Assembly: GCA_913009215.1 (NCBI GenBank)
Contig: CAJVXG010000019.1
Span: 1-14,592 of the forward strand
Direction: 5' to 3'
Length of the DNA: 14,592 nucleotides
Origin: an uncultured Gammaproteobacteria bacterium
GTDB lineage: Bacteria; Pseudomonadota; Gammaproteobacteria; Acidiferrobacterales; CAJVXG01
In this document: in pieces, positions 6,869 through 14,487 of the stretch
Position numbering within the stretch: the first letter of the stretch is position 1
Layout: each line of letters starts with the position of its first letter
Program-made: the position numbers and the translations under genes
The notes under the pieces: generated by a model
Database searches by the model: none
Told to the model about the DNA's origin: nothing
What the model saw: the letters and a program-made list of their open reading frames with translations, nothing else

Positions 6869-8047
6869 GTGCCCAAGCAATCCAGCCCATTAACCGATAG
6901 CCAGGTACGCGAAGCGCTGATCTCCATGATTGCGCTGTTGTTCATGCAGGAACACAAGCTGCTCACTGCCGATCAACTGGGCGATGCCAAACGCAGCCTG
7001 CAAGCCATGTTTCTGCGTGCCAGTGGTGAGGAAACCATGCTGCGCAAATTGATCGAAGTCTTAAAAACCAATAAACAGCTGAACCTGGCCTTTGGCGACA
7101 TCAGCAAAATCCAGACCGGGATTGGTGACAGTGTATTGCTTCTCGATGACAAGATTTATCGCATTAAATCAACCTTTGAGGACATGGAAATCACCGCGGA
7201 GGAAAACAAGGATTTCGTCGGTATCTTCCTGAATTATGCCGACGATGTATTTAATAAGGTATCGGCATTTCACCGCAATATACAAAAATATATGGAGCTC
7301 AAGGAAGACGAGTCACGCATGACCAATATGTACCGCATTGCCCAAGAGGCCCGTTCCCGCTTGCGCCAACGCCTCTCCAGTGACCTGGGATCGGATACAC
7401 AAAGTGAGTTTGAAGAGAAGATTAAAACCGAAGTAGTCGAAACGTTTGATTTTGGTGAAACAGAATATAATCTTCGAGCTGCCAGGCGAGAATCTGTCAG
7501 TACAGAAAAAGAAGCCAATGCTATTCTCGATGAATTAATTCATATGTGCCAAATGGCCATGAATCCTGCCATGCGGGATCAGGACGACGACAAGGAAGGA
7601 GTTGATGAGGATCCGGGACAACCGGATGTTTTTACTCTGTTCTCATATGCCTTGAGTAAATATCCGCGCTTGACCAATGTTCGCGATGAAATTCTTGAAT
7701 TATTCAGGCTCTTCCAGCATTCCCACGGTATGTTCAGACTCGACTTTGCCAAGCTGCGTAATGCCGTTGATACCATGACCAATGACCCGGATGCCTATTT
7801 CGAGTCCAAGGAGGAAGACGAAGACATCCGCGGAAAGCGTGACAAGCTCAATAAAATTGAATCCTTGATCCCGTTCCTTGAACGTACCGCGCAGTTTGTA
7901 CCCGAAAATGAGACATTGATTTATGTCAAATTTTCAAAAAAGATTTCAGATACTATTATGGAAAATAAAGCACCCTGGAAACGTATAGCCGAGGAGTTAT
8001 TACGCATGAAGGTCGTTGCTGAAGCAGAGTTGAGCACCCGAATCTAA
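6869..8047 (+). CDS. Uncharacterised acidic, mostly helical protein upstream of sthA
   Basis: I do not recognise this 392-residue protein. It has no signal peptide and no membrane segment, so it is probably cytoplasmic. An N-terminal helical part (1-70) has hydrophobic repeats (ALISMIALLFMQEH). A long charged stretch at about 95-190 may form coiled coil (for example YMELKEDESRMTNMYRIAQE). An acidic linker at 237-253 (DQDDDKEGVDEDPGQPD) precedes a second helical part (254-392), which contains another acidic patch around 311-319. No catalytic, nucleotide-binding or metal-binding motif is evident. The start is GTG at 6869, because a TAA lies in frame seven codons upstream; AAGG is 12 bases away, so initiation looks weak. 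It ends 26 bases before sthA and is probably co-transcribed with it. A structural or regulatory role is guesswork. Confidence 0.85.
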   Translation: MPKQSSPLTDSQVREALISMIALLFMQEHKLLTADQLGDAKRSLQAMFLRASGEETMLRKLIEVLKTNKQLNLAFGDISKIQTGIGDSVLLLDDKIYRIKSTFEDMEITAEENKDFVGIFLNYADDVFNKVSAFHRNIQKYMELKEDESRMTNMYRIAQEARSRLRQRLSSDLGSDTQSEFEEKIKTEVVETFDFGETEYNLRAARRESVSTEKEANAILDELIHMCQMAMNPAMRDQDDDKEGVDEDPGQPDVFTLFSYALSKYPRLTNVRDEILELFRLFQHSHGMFRLDFAKLRNAVDTMTNDPDAYFESKEEDEDIRGKRDKLNKIESLIPFLERTAQFVPENETLIYVKFSKKISDTIMENKAPWKRIAEELLRMKVVAEAELSTRI

Positions 8048-8073
8048 CCTGGTTTCTTCTATCGTTACGAACA

Positions 8074-9459
8074 ATGCAGCATTTTGATTTTATTGTTATA
8101 GGTAGTGGCCCGGGAGGTCAACGTGCCGCCGTCCAGGCTGCCAAATCCGGGAAGAAGGTTTGTCTTGTAGAGCGCAATGCGGAACTTGGTGGTGTTACTA
8201 CACATACCGGCACCATTCCAAGCAAAACGCTGCGTGAATCCATTCTTTATCTTTCGGGATGGAGGCAACGTGGTTTCTATGGCGATCAATACCGATTAAA
8301 ACGCAATGTCATCGCAAAAGATCTGATGTACCGCCTGACTCTGGCCACTACCCAGCAGGCAGCAGTCATTGCAGATCAACTGCACCGGAATGAGATCACC
8401 ATACTGCATGGTACCGCTTCCTTTATCGACAGTAATACCATGCTTGTAGAGGGACCCAATGACTATACTCTACAGATCAGGGCAAAAAAAATACTGTTGG
8501 CGACAGGGTCATCGCCGCGGAGGCCAAAGAATGTCCCCTTTGATAATGAACGTGTACTGGATAGTGATGACATACTGAAGATCACAGAAATACCCGGATC
8601 AATTGCTATTATCGGTGCCGGCTTTATTGGTCTGGAGTATGCCTCTATGTTTATGACACTCGATATAGATGTCACGCTTGTCCATGAAAAAGACGATATA
8701 CTTGCCTTTGCCGACCGGGAAATTATTTCCGAATTTATCAAGTCACAAATAAATAATGGTATGACACTTTGCACCGGTGAGCCGGTGCTTGCCATAGAAC
8801 CGGCTGACGATAAAGTCATCACCCGGCTGCAAAGCGGTAAGCTGATTGCCAGCGACATAGTCCTGTTTACTTCTGGACGTCTTGGCTGCTCTTCATCATT
8901 AAAGCTTGAAAAGGCAGGACTGACCGTCAACAACCGGAAAAATCTGGATGTTGACGAATTCTACAGGACACAAGTACCGCATATTTATGCCGTGGGTGAT
9001 CTTATCGGACTACCCAGTCTCGCCAGTACCGCTATGGAACAAGGTCGCAAGGCAGCCTGTCATGCCTTTGGTGAAAACACTCGTAATGGTTCACAATTAT
9101 ACCCGCTGGGTATTTATACTATTCCGGAAATCAGCATGATCGGCAAAACCGAAGAACAGCTCATCGACGAACGGATACCCTACGAGATTGGTGTATCCCG
9201 ATTCCAGGAAACCGCCAAAGGGCAGATTCTGGGTTTGCAAGATGGTCTTTTGAAGATCCTGGTTTCACTTGATGACAGACGTATTCTTGGCGTACATATT
9301 GTCGGGGAGAATGCCACCGAGCTGATTCATGTCGGGCAAACCATTATGTTGCTTGACGGCACCCTGGAGAATCTACTCGATCAGATCTTTAATTATCCAT
9401 CGTTGGCCGAGAATTATAAAATAGCGGCACTGGATGCCTGGAACAGGATGAGACTGTAA
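8074..9459 (+). CDS. sthA: Soluble pyridine nucleotide transhydrogenase (SthA/UdhA-type flavoprotein)
   Basis: SthA moves reducing equivalents between NADPH and NAD+ in the cytoplasm. The 461 residues follow the disulfide-reductase fold: FAD site GSGPGG (10-15), second dinucleotide site GAGFIG (181-186), the FAD motif IYAVGDLIGLPSLAS (304-318), and the dimer-interface domain from about 345. Three points separate it from lipoamide dehydrogenase. The redox pair is missing in GGVTTHTGTIPSK (39-51), where threonines replace both cysteines. The C-terminal catalytic His is replaced by Tyr in FNYPSLAE (439-446). GIYTIPEISMIGKTE (346-360) is almost the SthA text. E. coli SthA keeps the first cysteine, so this member has gone further. 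H204, in place of the acidic residue that selects NAD in lipoamide dehydrogenases, could allow both cofactors. No clear ribosome site is visible, so translation may depend on the gene upstream. Confidence 0.9.
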   Translation: MQHFDFIVIGSGPGGQRAAVQAAKSGKKVCLVERNAELGGVTTHTGTIPSKTLRESILYLSGWRQRGFYGDQYRLKRNVIAKDLMYRLTLATTQQAAVIADQLHRNEITILHGTASFIDSNTMLVEGPNDYTLQIRAKKILLATGSSPRRPKNVPFDNERVLDSDDILKITEIPGSIAIIGAGFIGLEYASMFMTLDIDVTLVHEKDDILAFADREIISEFIKSQINNGMTLCTGEPVLAIEPADDKVITRLQSGKLIASDIVLFTSGRLGCSSSLKLEKAGLTVNNRKNLDVDEFYRTQVPHIYAVGDLIGLPSLASTAMEQGRKAACHAFGENTRNGSQLYPLGIYTIPEISMIGKTEEQLIDERIPYEIGVSRFQETAKGQILGLQDGLLKILVSLDDRRILGVHIVGENATELIHVGQTIMLLDGTLENLLDQIFNYPSLAENYKIAALDAWNRMRL

Positions 9460-9551
9460 TGCCACGACTTCGTTTCATCACCAGAAACGTCACTCTTGGG
9501 AAAATCATTGAGGCTGGTGAACAAATAGAAATTCGTCTGATCACAGACTGA
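9459..9551 (+). CDS. Possible 30-residue protein overlapping the sthA stop
   Basis: The sthA stop and an ATG overlap as TAATG (9457-9461), a form typical of translational coupling. The ORF encodes 30 residues beginning MPRLRFITRNVTLGK and ending in a TGA at 9549-9551. It is basic, with alternating hydrophobic residues near the end (IEIRLI). I recognise no family. It could be a genuine small protein, the stub of a lost gene, or chance. Confidence 0.3.
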   Translation: MPRLRFITRNVTLGKIIEAGEQIEIRLITD

Positions 9552-9824
9552 CCTGGACCTTTCTGATACAGCCCTTCAGGCCAATTCAGGCTGACAATGC
9601 CGGCATATCTCAAAACCAGCCGGGTTCCATTCCCGACAAACAGGACATGGTTGTTAAAGACCTATGCGAGCACTGGGTTTATGTGTTTTTTTGACAATTT
9701 TTGGCATATAGCGGCAAAAAACCGGCCGATTCCGGCGTCCCGGCAACAAGCATTATTATAACTACTGCTTTGTTCTATCTAAGTATTTCCGGCAGCAAAT
9801 CAGGATAGTGACGAAAAGTAAAAA
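9552..9824 (+). other. Non-coding stretch between sthA and the HD-GYP gene
   Basis: No gene is supported here on either strand. One plus-strand frame stays open from 9521 to a stop near 9700 but has no usable start. A direct repeat TTCAGGC occurs twice, three bases apart, near 9574-9590. A TTGACA at 9691-9696 lacks a -10 at proper distance, and a GC-rich patch at 9722-9743 forms only short stems. No convincing terminator for sthA was found. Confidence 0.6.
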
Positions 9825-9840
9825 TGGCTTAAATATTGCA
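9825..9840 (+). promoter_or_regulatory. Sigma-54 (-24/-12) promoter of the HD-GYP gene
   Basis: TGGCTTAAATATTGCA has TGGC and TTGCA at exactly the consensus spacing of TGGCACG-N4-TTGCW, with GG and GC ten bases apart. Three of the less conserved middle bases differ. Transcription would start near 9851, leaving a leader of about 40 nucleotides before the ATG at 9892. An enhancer-binding activator would be required; I cannot pick out its site. Confidence 0.55.
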
Positions 9841-9891
9841 GTAAATTCAATAGTCTAGACACAACAAGGGTTAAGGTTTCACCTTTACAAA

Positions 9892-11190
9892 ATGAGAAAG
9901 AAGCTCGAAGTTCAGTTTCTGGAACAGGGTATGTACATCTACGAACTCGACCGGCCGTGGATTGATACGCCGTTCCTGTTCCAGGGATTTGAAATCCGGG
10001 ATGACGAAGACATCCAGAAACTGCAGCAGTATTGCAAATATGTCTTTATTGACCTTGAGCAAGGCAAAGACGTCTCTGTCCCGCGCAGTCCTAATATAAC
10101 CTACCTAGCCGATGCCGAGCCATCGGCAACCAAGCGGGACCATGACCCAGAAAAGAAAATCGAATTTGAGTTGTTGAAACAGGCTGCCGGACCCCATGCT
10201 GAAAGAAAACAAACCTATCATGACCAAACTACGGTAGAAGAAGAAGTTGATCGCATTCGTAATACCCATAATGAAACCCATGCACTAATACAAAATATTC
10301 TGGAAGATGTACGTCTGGGGAAAAGCATCAATAGTGACAAGGCAAAACAGGCTGTTTCCAAAATTGCGAACAGTGTCATTAGCAACCCCGATGCATTGAC
10401 CTGTTTCTCACAACTAAAAAGCAAAGATGTCTATACGGCCGAACACAGTATGCGCGTCTGCATATTAGCTCTGGTGTTGGGCCGCCACCTCGGATTTGAG
10501 GAGACCGCACTCAACATTCTCGGTATTGGTGCATTATTGCACGACGTTGGCAAAATGAAGATCCCAAGCGAAGTACTCAACAAACCGGACGAGCTCAATG
10601 ATCAGGAATTTGAGGTCATGAAAAAACATGTGCCCTATGGTGTCAATATACTGGAGCGAATCAAGGGCATCCCACAGGCCTCTATTGAAATCGCTCGCTG
10701 CCACCACGAACGCTACGACGGCAGCGGCTACATGAGTGGACTGTCCGGCGACAAAATCAGCCAGTTTGGTCAGATCGGCGCCATTGTTGATTGTTACGAT
10801 GCCATCACCAGTGATCGCATCTATCGTCTTGGTATGTCTCCCCATGCCGCGTTGAAAAATATGTATGAATGGCGTAAATCTTCGTTTGAGCCATTCCTTC
10901 TGGAACAATTCATCCAGTGCATGGGCATTTACCCGATTGGCAGTCTCGTCGAACTGAATACCGGTGAGATCGCCGTTGTTGTTACCATGAATCGTCGTCG
11001 TCGACTGAAACCTAAAGTTGTATTGGTGCTAAAATCCAATAACCTGCCATACGAGATACCGGCCACAATAGACCTGTCAATACAGACTACACGTGATGGT
11101 CGTCCTTATGAAATCTCCACTGTACTGGAACCAGGTACCTACGGAATCAATCCGGTAAACTTTCTGCCAATACATGGAATGGTTTCTTAA
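9892..11190 (+). CDS. HD-GYP domain protein with N-terminal DUF3391-like domain (probable c-di-GMP phosphodiesterase)
   Basis: HD-GYP proteins hydrolyse the second messenger c-di-GMP, affecting motility and biofilm. The N-terminal part (about 1-105, KLEVQFLEQGMYIYELD then FLFQGFEIRDDEDIQKL) matches DUF3391, which usually precedes HD-GYP. The metal and catalytic residues are complete: H185, H217-D218 in LLHDVGKMKIP, H246, H271-H272 in HHERYDGSGY, and D300 in VDCYDAITSDR. The signature GYP reads GYM (279-281), and the usual RPYR is RIYR (309-312), so this is a divergent member; activity is likely but not certain. A C-terminal part (about 345-432) is typical of the architecture. There is no signal peptide or membrane segment. 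It stands alone behind a sigma-54 candidate and converges on the S9 peptidase gene 13 bases away. Confidence 0.93.
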   Translation: MRKKLEVQFLEQGMYIYELDRPWIDTPFLFQGFEIRDDEDIQKLQQYCKYVFIDLEQGKDVSVPRSPNITYLADAEPSATKRDHDPEKKIEFELLKQAAGPHAERKQTYHDQTTVEEEVDRIRNTHNETHALIQNILEDVRLGKSINSDKAKQAVSKIANSVISNPDALTCFSQLKSKDVYTAEHSMRVCILALVLGRHLGFEETALNILGIGALLHDVGKMKIPSEVLNKPDELNDQEFEVMKKHVPYGVNILERIKGIPQASIEIARCHHERYDGSGYMSGLSGDKISQFGQIGAIVDCYDAITSDRIYRLGMSPHAALKNMYEWRKSSFEPFLLEQFIQCMGIYPIGSLVELNTGEIAVVVTMNRRRRLKPKVVLVLKSNNLPYEIPATIDLSIQTTRDGRPYEISTVLEPGTYGINPVNFLPIHGMVS

Positions 11191-11203
11191 GAACAAGACC
11201 ACC

Positions 11204-13135
11204 TCACATATTCTCAACTACCACAGCCTCAATATCGTCGGCGCACTTGAAACCGAACACCTTGCTGTAAAAATAATATTCAACTTCCAGGGCACGCTGT
11301 ATATTTTCTGCCTTGCGAAACCCATGTTGCTCGCCAGAAAACAAAACATAGGCAACCGGAAGCTTCTTTTCTCGCAATATATTAACCATGCTCTCTGCCT
11401 GTGCCGGTGGTACCACCCGGTCCTCCTCGCCTTGCAGAAAAACAATCGGACATGACAGCTGATCAGAATAATTCAAGGGTGATCGATCATGGTATGTTTG
11501 CTGTTGCTCCGGATAGGGCCCAATTAATGAGTCCAGATATCGCGCTTCAAACTTATGGGTATCCTGTACAAGGGTCTCCAGATTACTAATACCGTAATAA
11601 CTGGCCCCGGCTGCAAAAGTATTATAAAACGTCAAGGCACATAAAGTCGTGTAACCACCGGCACTACTGCCACTAATGGCCATGTTTTTTTCTTCAACCA
11701 GGCCTCGCTTAACCAGATAACGTGCACCAAACACACAATCCTCAACGTCAGCTCGCCCCCACAGACCCTTCAAGCTCTCTCTGTACTCACGACCAAAGCC
11801 TGTGCTTCCACGATAATTAACATCAAGCACGGCGAAGCCACGTGATGTCCAGTACTGTATCTTTAAATTTAAACCGTTACTGGTTGCGGCTGTGGGACCA
11901 CCATGACTTTTTACCAATAGTGGTGGCAGCGACCCTTCGGGTGCATCATAATCCTGATTTCCCGGTGGATAATAAAAGGCATGTACCTGGCTACCATCTG
12001 CAGTGGAATACCTTATTGATTGAGGCAATGACAGTAAGGCCTCATCCAAAAAACTCCCCTGTGGAGAATAAACCAATTCACATTCGCCTGTATCTATTTC
12101 CAGGCGATGGATTGCCGGCACAGTTGCTGGCGAAGCAGCAATAAATATGGCATAAGGTCCACAAACATGGAGTTCACTGATATCGCTTACAGGACATGGT
12201 AAAGACCTGATTTGCCTGCTCTGCAAATCAATCAGAGCAAGGTGACTGCTGCCATCTTGCTGATAGCTGCAAATAATATGATGGCTGGAAACAAAGTCAT
12301 AAGTCGACATACCAAAAATCCATTGCGGTAGGCCAAACTCGGCGTCCATCGATAATACGCAAGAAATTTTATTATTATCGTAGCAATACAGATTCCACCA
12401 GCCCGACCGATCAGATACAAAATACAGTTTGTCATCATTCGACCAACGGGGTTGAAAAATGGACTCCGACATACCCCCTGCGATCTTTTTAGCATTGCTG
12501 ATATTTCCCTGATCATCATAATCAGCCAGCCATAACTCACAACCATCCCAGGGCATATTCGGAAAATTCCATGCCAGCCATGTGATACGACCACCATCCG
12601 GGCTGACCTGCGGAGATGCATAAAAATCCTGTCCGCTGGCCAGAACCTGTCCTGGCTGCAAAGCTTGCAGATCAAAACTGATGAGGTAATTCTCTGTTAG
12701 CGATGCGGTGGCATTAACTTCTTCAGCCACACATATTACGCGCCGTCGTTTTTTATCGATAACAAAATCGGCATAACGGCGATGGTCCGGTACGGGATTA
12801 ATGCGTTTTGCCTCTCTCCCCGGAAAAACATAATAAATTCCACCATCGTCATCATTTATAAAGACCATGATGTCATCGAGAACAGTAAATGCTCCACCAC
12901 CATATTCATGGACACGCGAACGGATATTAAACCCGGGCAGTATTTCCTTAATGCCACCCTGTTCATCAAGAGCCATCATGGCATTGCGGCCCTTTTCATT
13001 GGGTCTCCTTTCTGTCCAGAAGACGGCTTCACTAGAACAACGTAATTGCCCCAACCTGATTGAAGCAGAGGCAAGCTGTTGTGCCGTAATAGGGGAATGC
13101 CAACTCCCGTAAGGGGCGGTTACTTTAGTCGGCAT
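11204..13135 (-). CDS. S9-family serine peptidase (prolyl oligopeptidase / acylaminoacyl-peptidase type)
   Basis: Peptidases of this family cleave short peptides, often at proline or at blocked N-termini. The 643 residues split into a beta-propeller (about 15-370, with repeats such as QVSPDGGRITWLAWN and QPRWSNDDKLYFVSDRSG) that limits access. An alpha/beta-hydrolase domain follows (about 380-630). The catalytic set is visible: S491 in GSSAGG (489-494), D572 in GEEDRVVPP and H604 in EQHGF. HGGPTAAT (411-418) forms the oxyanion region. There is no signal peptide, so it should act in the cytoplasm on peptides, perhaps products of HslVU or other proteases. It lies 25 bases after the HtrA-like gene on the same strand. 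No Shine-Dalgarno is seen before its ATG, so expression may depend on the upstream genes. Exact specificity cannot be told. Confidence 0.94.
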   Translation of the reverse strand: MPTKVTAPYGSWHSPITAQQLASASIRLGQLRCSSEAVFWTERRPNEKGRNAMMALDEQGGIKEILPGFNIRSRVHEYGGGAFTVLDDIMVFINDDDGGIYYVFPGREAKRINPVPDHRRYADFVIDKKRRRVICVAEEVNATASLTENYLISFDLQALQPGQVLASGQDFYASPQVSPDGGRITWLAWNFPNMPWDGCELWLADYDDQGNISNAKKIAGGMSESIFQPRWSNDDKLYFVSDRSGWWNLYCYDNNKISCVLSMDAEFGLPQWIFGMSTYDFVSSHHIICSYQQDGSSHLALIDLQSRQIRSLPCPVSDISELHVCGPYAIFIAASPATVPAIHRLEIDTGECELVYSPQGSFLDEALLSLPQSIRYSTADGSQVHAFYYPPGNQDYDAPEGSLPPLLVKSHGGPTAATSNGLNLKIQYWTSRGFAVLDVNYRGSTGFGREYRESLKGLWGRADVEDCVFGARYLVKRGLVEEKNMAISGSSAGGYTTLCALTFYNTFAAGASYYGISNLETLVQDTHKFEARYLDSLIGPYPEQQQTYHDRSPLNYSDQLSCPIVFLQGEEDRVVPPAQAESMVNILREKKLPVAYVLFSGEQHGFRKAENIQRALEVEYYFYSKVFGFKCADDIEAVVVENM

Positions 13136-13160
13136 TAGGGGTATTCAATAAACTTTTCGC

Positions 13161-14465
13161 TCAAGATGAACCTTGGCCTATAAGCTTGATATTTTCGACC
13201 TTCAACGGTCGTATGACATAAGAAAACAGATTATCCCGGATGTTGCTGCCGATACGTATGAATCGCAGCTTGATTTCCCGTTTGCTTTTTTGTGCCCGCC
13301 TGGCAACAATCTTCAGTACCGCCAAATCCTTTATCGGCCTGCCATTCACGGCTACCAGGATATCCATAGCGCGTATCTTCTGGGCATCGCCAATAGAGCC
13401 TCGCTCAACATAGTGCACAGTGATATTGGGTTTACCAACAATGAAATCATCGGCATTCTTCCAGGGTACGTAGGAAAACAGCAGCCCGGATATAATGATA
13501 CCCTGGCGCTTCTTGATGTTCGGGCTGGGCCGTAATTTGCCACGTAATATCATTGGCTTGTTATTCCTGACAATCTTCAGGCGAACGTCACCCAACCTGC
13601 CGCGCAAGATCTGGGTCAATTGGCCCCGGTTGCTGATTTTACCCGGTACTCCCACGACCTGTTTTATAATATCACCTTCCTGCAATCTGATGCCCCCCTT
13701 CTTATGATGCGATTTGGCAACAATCAGCTTATTGGTTTCATCAACATCGCGATAAAATATATAGGGCAGTTCCGGGGGAGATGGGTTTTTGCCTCGCTGC
13801 AATAATCTCAGGATCCGGCAGGCATGGGTCATCGGTACTGCAAAATTTGTGTTCTGACTGAAACGCCGGGAGGCCGTACTTAAACCAACCACCTTACCGC
13901 TACGCAAACTAATCAGCGGCCCACCGGAATTACCAGGATTGATTGGCGCATCGGTTTGTATCATTTCGGTTTGCTGCGCATACTTGGCGGTAACTCCCGA
14001 AATAATTCCCTTGGTGCCCGTAAATGACAAGTTCCAGGGATGCCCGAAAGCACCAACGGCATGGCCAACGGCCGGAATCTTCTGGCATTCAAGTTGAGCC
14101 ACCTGGAGGTTTTTTGGTTTGTGTTTTCTGGATATCTCCACGATAGCAAAATCCACATAGGGATCTACATACAATTTATGTGCTGGTAAATATTCGCCAC
14201 CACGAAACAGGACTTTCACTTCAGACGGAGAGCGCGCAACAACGTGGGCATTGGTCATAACCCACCCCCTTCTGGCATCAACAACAAAGCCGGCGCCTAT
14301 CTGTGTACCCTTGCGGTCACCAATAAATGGTACCTGCACCCGTGCCTTGATCTTGACGGTGTAGAGCATTGCCCGCTTAAACGCCACTTCATCACTATTC
14401 GCCTGTGCCTGCACTGCAGGCATGACAAGTACCAAAAATAAAATTGTGCCAAGCAATAATCGCAT
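13161..14465 (-). CDS. Exported trypsin-like serine protease with PDZ domains (HtrA/DegP-like)
   Basis: This is probably a periplasmic quality-control protease. I place the start at the ATG 14465 rather than the first in-frame ATG at 14510: GAGGTG lies six bases before it, and it begins a clean signal peptide (MRLLLGTILFLVLVMP, cleavage likely after VQA, residue 20). That gives 434 residues. The S1C protease domain covers about 30-225, with H74 (TNAHVV), D105 (DPYVDFAIVEI) and S180 (INPGNSGGPL), so the triad is complete. A first PDZ-like region lies around 235-312 (LQEGDIIKQV), and a second around 325-420 (RAMDILVAVNGRPIKDL). The second PDZ and basic C-terminus are unlike DegP or DegS, and no clear orthologue name can be given. 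It overlaps nothing with this start and follows the YjbQ-family gene by 22 bases. Confidence 0.9.
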   Translation of the reverse strand: MRLLLGTILFLVLVMPAVQAQANSDEVAFKRAMLYTVKIKARVQVPFIGDRKGTQIGAGFVVDARRGWVMTNAHVVARSPSEVKVLFRGGEYLPAHKLYVDPYVDFAIVEISRKHKPKNLQVAQLECQKIPAVGHAVGAFGHPWNLSFTGTKGIISGVTAKYAQQTEMIQTDAPINPGNSGGPLISLRSGKVVGLSTASRRFSQNTNFAVPMTHACRILRLLQRGKNPSPPELPYIFYRDVDETNKLIVAKSHHKKGGIRLQEGDIIKQVVGVPGKISNRGQLTQILRGRLGDVRLKIVRNNKPMILRGKLRPSPNIKKRQGIIISGLLFSYVPWKNADDFIVGKPNITVHYVERGSIGDAQKIRAMDILVAVNGRPIKDLAVLKIVARRAQKSKREIKLRFIRIGSNIRDNLFSYVIRPLKVENIKLIGQGSS

Positions 14466-14487
14466 AACTACACCTCTAATCATTTCA

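Noticed and set aside
9521..9703. Start-less plus-strand frame after the 30-codon ORF, as a possible frameshifted continuation
   Set aside because: No recognisable family text and no good start codon; treated as chance.
9691..9712. TTGACA followed by TATAGC upstream of the HD-GYP gene
   Set aside because: The spacer is only 10 bases, too short for a sigma-70 promoter, and no better -10 lies at 16-18 bases.
9715..9743. GC-rich patch next to an A-run, read on the minus strand as hairpin plus T-run
   Set aside because: Stems are only four base pairs and no minus-strand gene lies upstream that it could terminate.
11184..11193. TTCTTAAGAA palindrome between convergent HD-GYP and S9 genes as a terminator
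   Set aside because: It overlaps the HD-GYP stop, is all A/T apart from two pairs, has no loop and no T-run.
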